DNA of 30,185 nt, from NCBI GenBank assembly GCA_031553435.1, contig JAVBLQ010000057.1, positions 1 through 30,185 of the forward strand, in the 5' to 3' direction. The position numbers and the translations under genes are program-made. The notes under the pieces were generated by a model that was given only the letters and a program-made list of their open reading frames with translations, had not been told where the DNA came from and did not search any database. This DNA is from JAVBLQ01 sp031553435 (GTDB lineage: Bacteria; Bacteroidota; Bacteroidia; Bacteroidales; Azobacteroidaceae). Below are positions 24,399-30,185 of this stretch, piece after piece (position 1 is the stretch's first letter; every line of letters begins with the position of its first letter).

Positions 24399-25277
24399 AT
24401 GTCAAAACAAAATAAATCCCCTTTAGGAAGAGGTCTTGATGCCTTAATCACAATGGAAGATGTTAAAACAACCGGTACATCCTCTATCAGTGAAATTGAA
24501 TTGTTGAAAATTCAACCGAACCCCGATCAACCTCGAACCGTTTTTGATCAGGAAGCATTGGAAGAATTAGCAACCTCTATCAAGTCCCTGGGAGTTGTTC
24601 AACCAATCACCTTAAGAGAAGTTGGACCTGATCAATACCAGATTATTTCAGGGGAAAGACGTTATCGCGCTTCTTTACTGGCAGGGCTGGATACAATTCC
24701 CGCTTATGTTAAAAAAGCCAGCGACGAAAATGTCATGGAAATGGCATTGATCGAAAATATTCAACGTGAAGATTTGAATGCAATTGAAATCGCACTCGCC
24801 TTCCAAAATTTGATAGAACTCTATAATTTAACACAAGACCGACTCAGTGAAAGAATTGGGAAAAAACGTGCAACCATTGCGAATTTCTTACGTTTACTCA
24901 AACTACCTGCCGAAATTCAAATGGGATTAAAAGATAAAAAAGTTGATATGGGACACGCAAAAGCCCTTTTATCTTTAGACAATCCTACCGTTCAATTAAA
25001 AATCTACGAACAAATCCATCAACAAGGCCTGTCTGTCAGAAAAACAGAAGAATTGGTAAAATCAATCAATGAGAACGGAGGAACAATTCCTTCAAAAGAA
25101 AAAAAAGAAAATAAATCCAAAGATTACGCAGATCTAAGCAAGGCTTTTTCCGGTTTATTTCAAACAAAAGTCCAATTTGCTTGTGATGAAAAAGGCAAGG
25201 GAAAAATCACAATTCCCTTTAATTCAGATGACGAATTAGAAAGAATTATCACAATATTTGATTCTTTCAAAAAATAA
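24399..25277 (+). CDS. parB: Chromosome partitioning protein ParB/Spo0J
   Basis: The 292-residue protein has the N-terminal ParA-contact motif SPLGRGLDALI. The nuclease-like CTP-binding domain (about 28-120) has NPDQPR, VVQPITLRE and the SGERRYRA box. A helix-turn-helix follows, with ENIQREDLNAIE and TQDRLSERIGKKRATIANFLRLLKLP (about 135-170). The C-terminal dimerisation domain ends FDSFKK. ParB loads at parS as a CTP-dependent clamp and recruits ParA and SMC. A lysine-rich linker separates the last two domains. The next gene starts within or just after its end. Confidence 0.95.
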   Translation: MSKQNKSPLGRGLDALITMEDVKTTGTSSISEIELLKIQPNPDQPRTVFDQEALEELATSIKSLGVVQPITLREVGPDQYQIISGERRYRASLLAGLDTIPAYVKKASDENVMEMALIENIQREDLNAIEIALAFQNLIELYNLTQDRLSERIGKKRATIANFLRLLKLPAEIQMGLKDKKVDMGHAKALLSLDNPTVQLKIYEQIHQQGLSVRKTEELVKSINENGGTIPSKEKKENKSKDYADLSKAFSGLFQTKVQFACDEKGKGKITIPFNSDDELERIITIFDSFKK

Positions 25278-25308
25278 TCATTACCTTAGCACCATCAAAT
25301 CTAACTTT

Positions 25309-25974
25309 TTGAGGATATTTTTTATTTTCATATTATTGATTGCCTTCACATGGCAAGTATCGGCACAGCAATCCGACAGCATAACTAATAAAGGATTTTC
25401 AACAGATACTGTACATATTTCACCTACTTTATCAGAGGTGAAAACTACTGCCGTTGAAGAACTTATCAAAGAGAAAAACACATTTGTTCCCAATCCGACG
25501 AAAGCTGTAATATATTCGGCTATTTGTCCCGGATTAGGTCAGATATATAACCGGAAATACTGGAAACTACCTATCATATATGGAGGATTTATAGGATGTA
25601 CCTATGCCATCTCATTCAACAGTCGTTACTATAATGATTATAAAGACGCCTATAAAGATTATGTTGAAAAATCAGGAGATTCATGGATGGATTTTGTTCC
25701 ATATCAGTATAGACAGGATCCAACCAAAATGGATTCCACATGGTTTGTCGGTGTTTTAAAAAGAAAAAAAGATTATTATAGAAGATATAGGGACCTCAGT
25801 TATATAATAACTGCCGGATTATACGTTTTATGTATGATAGATGCTTATGTTGATGCCCAATTGTTTGATTTCGATATAAGCCCTGATTTAAGTTTAAGAG
25901 TAGAACCGGCAATATTCGAACCGACCAGGTATAATCGTAGAAGCTTCGGACTATTGCTCAGTTTTAATTTTTAA
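25309..25974 (+). CDS. DUF5683 domain-containing protein, secreted or membrane-associated
   Basis: The frame has no ATG near its start. TTG at 25309 gives a 221-residue protein beginning with a clean signal peptide (RIFFIFILLIAFTWQVSAQ). TTG at 25258 would overlap parB and give a long N-terminal extension. The core NPTKAVIYSAICPGLGQIYN, then RKYWKLPIIYGGFIGCTYAI, is the DUF5683 hallmark; a second hydrophobic segment (YIITAGLYVLCMIDAYV) lies further on. The C terminus ends in a beta-rich stretch finishing FGLLLSFNF, as seen in outer membrane proteins. Function is unknown. The parB-DUF5683-mltD-rel order is common in Bacteroidales. Confidence 0.85.
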   Translation: MRIFFIFILLIAFTWQVSAQQSDSITNKGFSTDTVHISPTLSEVKTTAVEELIKEKNTFVPNPTKAVIYSAICPGLGQIYNRKYWKLPIIYGGFIGCTYAISFNSRYYNDYKDAYKDYVEKSGDSWMDFVPYQYRQDPTKMDSTWFVGVLKRKKDYYRRYRDLSYIITAGLYVLCMIDAYVDAQLFDFDISPDLSLRVEPAIFEPTRYNRRSFGLLLSFNF

Positions 25975-25987
25975 GAAAATTTGAATT

Positions 25988-27535
25988 ATGAAAAAAAGAA
26001 ATTTTATAGTCATTTCAGCTTTTTCAATGTGCATTGGAATAGCTAATGCACAAGTCTATCCATGGCAAACTACTGAAGACGCAATTTATTCACAAGAAAG
26101 TAATAATGCAGATGCAACGATAGATGATGGATCTGTCTATATTCCCGAAAGTCTTGAGGAAAATGCAGATAGCCTTTTACAAAGTTGGCATATAGATTAT
26201 TATGCAGCAAAAGATAAAAATTGCGGAAATTACGACCAAAACTTATACACTTCTGATGAAATTATTAAACAAAGGCTTTCCAAATTACCTCGCATCATGG
26301 AAATGGCGTATAATGAGCCTGTAAAAAGTTTTATTGAATTATACACAGAACGCAGAAGACCCTTAGTTCAGTATATGTTGGGAATGGCAGATTTTTATTT
26401 CCCCATGTTTGAACAGGTTTTGGACGAATATAATTTACCCTTAGAATTAAAATATCTTGCAATTGTAGAATCCGCCTTGAATCCGACTGCCGTTTCCCGG
26501 GCTGGAGCTACCGGCCTTTGGCAATTCATGCTTCCTACAGGAAAAGCTTATAGTCTTGAAATCAACAGCTTAGTCGATGAAAGAAGAGATCCGCTAAAAT
26601 CAACCCATGCAGCCTGCCGATATCTTAGGGATATGTATAACATTTATGGCGATTGGAATTTAGTAATCGCAGCTTATAATTGCGGTCCCGGAAATATCAA
26701 TAAGGCAATCAGAAGAGCGGGAGGTAAAAAGGACTATTGGGCTATCTACAATTACCTTCCAAGAGAAACAAGATCCTATGTTCCTTTATTTATTGCTGCT
26801 AATTATGTTATGAATTACTACAAGGAACACAATATTTGCCCCGTAAGAACAGATTTACCGATGTCAACAGACACAATCATGATCAATAAAGCACTTCATC
26901 TGGATCAGGTTGCAGAAGTTTTGAGAATAGACAAAGATCAGCTTCGCGGATTAAATCCCCAATATAAGAAAGATATTATTCCCGGAAATTGTAAAGCATA
27001 CCCTTTACGTTTGCCAAGCACTTATTCATATGCTTTTATTGATGCCGGAGATGAAATATATAAATATCGTTCTGATGAATTATTAACCAACAGATCAACT
27101 GTTGAGCCCGGAGGTTATTCTTCTTCTTCAAGTTCTCAGGAAAAAATGATTCATCGTGTTAAGAAAGGAGAAACCTTGGCTCAGATTGCCAGAAACTATG
27201 GGGTAACAACTACTCAGCTAAAACGATGGAACGGACTAAAATCAACCAAAGTAACTAAAGGTAAACGGCTTGTAATTTACAGTGATAGTCCGAGTTATTC
27301 ATATAATTCCAATAATGATGGGAATAAATCAAATGTCTCATCAGGCAAAAAAAAGTCGGAAACTAACTCAACATCTTCTACAGGATATAAAAAATATAAA
27401 GTCAGAAAAGGAGATTCTTTTTATTCAATAGCAAAAAAATATCCGGGAACAGAAGCAAGAGAATTAATGAGACTTAACAATTTGACAAGTTCAGGATTAA
27501 AAGTTGGACAAATCATCAAAATTCCTGTTGGTTGA
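25988..27535 (+). CDS. mltD: Membrane-bound lytic murein transglycosylase D-like protein with two LysM domains
   Basis: The 515-residue protein has a signal peptide ending near residue 21 (SMCIGIANA). The lytic transglycosylase (SLT) domain holds catalytic Glu161 in AIVESALNP, then GATGLWQFM, DERRDPLKST and AAYNCGPGN. Two LysM domains bind glycan at about 383-428 (MIHRVKKGETLAQIARNYGV) and 468-514 (KKYKVRKGDSFYSIAKKYPG). A serine-rich linker lies between them. It cleaves the MurNAc-GlcNAc bond to give 1,6-anhydroMurNAc products. There is no lipobox cysteine, so it differs from the lipoprotein MltD of E. coli. It starts 13 bases after the DUF5683 gene. Confidence 0.93.
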   Translation: MKKRNFIVISAFSMCIGIANAQVYPWQTTEDAIYSQESNNADATIDDGSVYIPESLEENADSLLQSWHIDYYAAKDKNCGNYDQNLYTSDEIIKQRLSKLPRIMEMAYNEPVKSFIELYTERRRPLVQYMLGMADFYFPMFEQVLDEYNLPLELKYLAIVESALNPTAVSRAGATGLWQFMLPTGKAYSLEINSLVDERRDPLKSTHAACRYLRDMYNIYGDWNLVIAAYNCGPGNINKAIRRAGGKKDYWAIYNYLPRETRSYVPLFIAANYVMNYYKEHNICPVRTDLPMSTDTIMINKALHLDQVAEVLRIDKDQLRGLNPQYKKDIIPGNCKAYPLRLPSTYSYAFIDAGDEIYKYRSDELLTNRSTVEPGGYSSSSSSQEKMIHRVKKGETLAQIARNYGVTTTQLKRWNGLKSTKVTKGKRLVIYSDSPSYSYNSNNDGNKSNVSSGKKKSETNSTSSTGYKKYKVRKGDSFYSIAKKYPGTEARELMRLNNLTSSGLKVGQIIKIPVG

Positions 27536-27571
27536 ACATATTAGGAAAATCCCTTTTTTGATTGATCCATT

Positions 27572-29815
27572 ATGAGTACAAAGACAATTGAGAAAACTGA
27601 AGACCAAATTGTTGATGAGGAATTTGATATCCTCCTTGAAGACTATTTGAACTCTAACCATCGTCGGAAAGTTGAGATCATTACAAAGGCTTTTAACTTT
27701 GCCCGACAAGCTCATAAAGGTGTGTATCGACGATCCGGAGAGCCTTACATCCTTCATCCGCTAGCTGTTGCTAAAATTGTGTGCAAGGAAATAGGCTTGG
27801 GGTCAACGTCCATTTGTTCGGCTTTACTTCATGATGTTGTTGAAGACACTGATTATACTGTAGAAGATATACGCAATGTTTTTGGCGATAAAATAGCTCA
27901 AATCGTAGATGGCTTGACCAAAATTGCAGGAGGTATTTTTGGTGATAAAGCTTCTGCCCAGGCTGAAAATTTCAGAAAACTTCTTATCACAATGTCAGAT
28001 GATATCCGGGTTATTTTAATTAAAATAGCTGATCGTCTGCATAATATGCGAACACTGGATTCCTTGCTTCCAGCAAAACAATTTAAGATCGAAGGAGAAA
28101 CCCTTTATTTATATGCACCTCTGGCTCATAGATTAGGCCTTTTTTCCATTAAATCCGAATTGGAAGACCTTAGCTTTAAGTATGAACATCCGGAAGAATA
28201 TAAACAAATATCGGAAAAGCTTCATCTGACTGCAGCAGCCAGAACAAAAATATATGAGCATTTTGCGGATCCGTTAAAAGAAAAATTGGATCAACTCGGC
28301 ATTCACTATGAAATGAAAGAAAGAGTTAAGTCTGTTTATTCCATCTGGAATAAAATGCAGGCTAAAGGGGTCTCTTTCGATGAAATCTACGACATTTTTG
28401 CGGTTAGAATCATTTTTAAATCAGATTCTAATATCGATGAAAAAAAACGGTGTTGGGATATCTATTCTGTCATAACGGATCTTTACAGACTACGGCCAGA
28501 CAGAATCAGAGATTGGGTAAGTCGTCCTAAAGCAAACGGTTACCAGGCTTTGCATGTGACTGTGATGGGCCCTGATGGTCGTTGGATTGAGGTACAAATC
28601 CGCAGTACCCGAATGGATGATATTGCAGAAAAAGGGTTTGCTGCACATTGGAAATACAAAGAACATAATATTGAAGAAGATACAGAATTGGATAAATGGT
28701 TGGAAACCATACAGGAAATTCTGGAAAATCCTAATCCGAATGCTTTAGATTTTTTAGATACAGTCAAGCTTAATTTATTTGCTTCGGAAATATTTGTTTT
28801 TACCCCTAAAGGAGATATCAAAACTCTTCCTCAAGGAGCTACAGCGCTTGATTTTGCATATGAATTACATACAAACATAGGAAATCAATGTATCGGAGCA
28901 AAAGTAAATCATAAATTAGTTCCTTTAAGCCAGAAAATTTCAAGTGGGGATCAGGTTGAAATATTAACTTCCAGATCTCAATCTCCTCAACCGGAATGGC
29001 TAAACTTCGTAACCACCGCCAAAGCCAAGAATAAAATAGAATATTCCATCAGAAAGAATAGAAAAACCAAAGTAAAAGAAGGAGAAAAAATTGTTCACGA
29101 TTTGTTTGTTAAATCAGAGATGAAACCAGATGCAGAATCTTTGAATAGATTAATCGCCTATCACGGATTTCATAAGAAAGAAGATTTTTTTTACAGCGTT
29201 GCTTTTGGAGAATTGGTTCTTCCTGAGAATCTCAAAAAATTATTTAAAGAAAAAACTGACAATATTCTTTTCCGTTACATGAAGCAAGCCTTTCATGTGG
29301 TAAAAAAGGCAGATATACCCTCTCAGGTTGCAGAAAATGTATCTGAGGATAATGTGATTGATACTAAAAAAACGTATATATTAAAAGAAACCGGAAACCA
29401 GAAGAATTATTCAATCGCTCAATGTTGTCAACCCATTCCCGGAGAAGATGTAATGGGATTTATTAATGATGATAAACGAGTGATTGTGCACAAGAGAGTC
29501 TGCCCGATAGCTGTCAAATTGCAGAGCAGTTTTGGGGAGAGAATTCTTTCTTGTGAATGGTCTGACTATCGCTCTTTTTCTTTTCCGGCAACAATTGATA
29601 TCAAAGGTATTGACGGGCTTGGTATTTTAAACCAAATAACGAGGACTATATCGGAAGATTTTGCTGTCAATATCAGAAAGTTAAATATTGAATCGAAAGA
29701 TGGTTTTTTTGAAGGTAGAATCGAACTTTATGTTCATGATATTAACGATATTACACAATTATCTTCCAAAATCCAGAAAATAAAAGGAGTTAAATATGTT
29801 GGAAGAGTCATTTGA
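27572..29815 (+). CDS. relA/spoT (rel): Bifunctional (p)ppGpp synthetase/hydrolase
   Basis: The 747-residue protein has the full long RSH layout. The HD hydrolase domain keeps His62, His87-Asp88 (LLHDVVEDT) and Asp154 (IADRLHNMRTL). The synthetase domain has RVKSVYSIWNKM (251-262), the RxKD-type loop RIRD (311-314) typical of bifunctional Rel, NGYQALH (322-328) and EVQIR (from Glu340). The TGS domain (about 407-466) starts IFVFTPKGD. A zinc-finger-like region with CCQPIPG and an ACT domain (about 670-745) follow. Both activities look intact, so this probably makes and degrades (p)ppGpp in the stringent response. It starts 36 bases after mltD and ends in a terminator hairpin. Confidence 0.95.
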   Translation: MSTKTIEKTEDQIVDEEFDILLEDYLNSNHRRKVEIITKAFNFARQAHKGVYRRSGEPYILHPLAVAKIVCKEIGLGSTSICSALLHDVVEDTDYTVEDIRNVFGDKIAQIVDGLTKIAGGIFGDKASAQAENFRKLLITMSDDIRVILIKIADRLHNMRTLDSLLPAKQFKIEGETLYLYAPLAHRLGLFSIKSELEDLSFKYEHPEEYKQISEKLHLTAAARTKIYEHFADPLKEKLDQLGIHYEMKERVKSVYSIWNKMQAKGVSFDEIYDIFAVRIIFKSDSNIDEKKRCWDIYSVITDLYRLRPDRIRDWVSRPKANGYQALHVTVMGPDGRWIEVQIRSTRMDDIAEKGFAAHWKYKEHNIEEDTELDKWLETIQEILENPNPNALDFLDTVKLNLFASEIFVFTPKGDIKTLPQGATALDFAYELHTNIGNQCIGAKVNHKLVPLSQKISSGDQVEILTSRSQSPQPEWLNFVTTAKAKNKIEYSIRKNRKTKVKEGEKIVHDLFVKSEMKPDAESLNRLIAYHGFHKKEDFFYSVAFGELVLPENLKKLFKEKTDNILFRYMKQAFHVVKKADIPSQVAENVSEDNVIDTKKTYILKETGNQKNYSIAQCCQPIPGEDVMGFINDDKRVIVHKRVCPIAVKLQSSFGERILSCEWSDYRSFSFPATIDIKGIDGLGILNQITRTISEDFAVNIRKLNIESKDGFFEGRIELYVHDINDITQLSSKIQKIKGVKYVGRVI

Positions 29816-29831
29816 CTCTCCCAACATTTTC
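29796..29831. terminator. Terminator hairpin at the end of rel
   Basis: ATGTTGG then AGAGTCA (29796-29810) pair with TGACTCT then CCAACAT (29813-29827), with one A/C mismatch, and a T-rich stretch follows. It overlaps the rel stop codon and is close to the end of the convergent gene at 29835, so it may serve both. Confidence 0.7.
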
Positions 29832-29834
29832 TTC

Positions 29835-30095
29835 TTAATTCAACTCATCTAAAACAAGAGTTGCTTCTGCTTCATAAAAAGTATTATCAATTGTCCAATC
29901 ATTATTGGTAAAATTTACTATTTGTGAGGAATATTCAGTAGATAAAAATTCTTCTTCACAATTTTCAAAAGATTTAGATCCTTTATCTAATAAGATTAAT
30001 AATTCTCGATCCCTTTGTCTTTTTGTGATGGAGAAACTATTTACAGAAAAAATAAATGCAAATAACAACAATAAGCTCACCATTTTTTTACTCAT
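29835..30095 (-). CDS. Small secreted protein of unknown function
   Basis: I do not recognise a family. The 86-residue protein has a clear signal peptide (basic MSKK, hydrophobic VSLLLLFAFIFSVNS, cleavage near residue 20-22). The mature part of about 64 residues is acidic, with one cysteine and the pattern SFENCEEEFLSTEYSSQ. It probably faces the periplasm or is exported. On the minus strand TAATTTTG (30135-30142) matches TAnnTTTG about 40 bases upstream. It converges with rel and shares the terminator hairpin region. Confidence 0.7.
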   Translation of the reverse strand: MSKKMVSLLLLFAFIFSVNSFSITKRQRDRELLILLDKGSKSFENCEEEFLSTEYSSQIVNFTNNDWTIDNTFYEAEATLVLDELN

Positions 30096-30134
30096 AATTT
30101 TAATTTTTAGAATTGTTTGGAATTATTTCCAAAA

Positions 30135-30142
30135 CAAAATTA
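30135..30142 (-). promoter_or_regulatory. -7 promoter box for the small secreted protein gene
   Basis: TAATTTTG on the minus strand fits TAnnTTTG and lies about 40 bases before the ATG at 30095. No clear -33 TTTG was found, and the region is AT-rich, so a chance match is possible. Confidence 0.35.
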
Positions 30143-30185
30143 AAGAAAGGGTTCAATACTTTAGTGTAACTCGCAAAAATAAATT

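Noticed and set aside
23385..25300. parS centromere site near parAB
   Set aside because: No sequence close to TGTTNCACGTGNAACA was seen by eye; a sensitive search was not possible.

Overview
The window looks like chromosome of a Bacteroidota member, probably order Bacteroidales. The evidence is low GC; promoter-like TAnnTTTG boxes upstream of genes; few Shine-Dalgarno sequences; and family content typical of the group (DUF5683, DUF6249, secreted tandem DUF1080, twin-arginine Gfo/Idh proteins, the surE-lpxB and parA-parB-DUF5683-mltD-rel neighbourhood). Species cannot be read from the sequence.

Layout. 1-2306 (+): the end of a gamma-class carbonic anhydrase-like gene cut by the window edge, a pseB-type UDP-GlcNAc 4,6-dehydratase and a WalJ/YycJ-type metallo-beta-lactamase-fold hydrolase, followed by tRNA-Lys(CTT) with its own promoter and terminator. 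2543-11487 (-): a giant alpha-2-macroglobulin lipoprotein gene, then dinD, then pbpC. The macroglobulin and PBP1C genes are usually direct neighbours; here dinD separates them and brings strong palindromes. 11488-11918: a 431-base intergenic region with two promoters, a possible 35-codon gene and an operator. 11919-14840 (+): an ABC transporter with a YtrA-type GntR regulator and a membrane-anchored protein. 14934-16275 (+): a small membrane protein, an ECF sigma factor and a probable anti-sigma factor.

16386-21441 (+): a compact operon of two Tat-exported Gfo/Idh/MocA oxidoreductases, a small membrane protein, a tandem DUF1080 protein and an unusual ApbE-like protein. Two Gfo/Idh enzymes plus DUF1080 fits periplasmic glycoside cleavage through a 3-keto intermediate. 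21397-23384 (-): surE and lpxB. 23610-29815 (+): parA, parB, a DUF5683 protein, an MltD-like lytic transglycosylase and a bifunctional Rel. The window ends with a small secreted protein on the minus strand.

The most unusual signals are not genes. (1) A 12-base inverted repeat occurs three times around dinD: once inside its coding sequence and twice, as near-perfect 34- and 36-bp palindromes, just upstream. (2) Three intergenic hairpins, at 15282, 22533 and 23399, are built from degenerate units with a strict 7-base period but unrelated unit sequences. (3) A short leader segment can pair with the start codon of the DUF6249 gene. (4) A near-palindromic operator abuts the promoter of the GntR/ABC operon. 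None of these was tested by database search.
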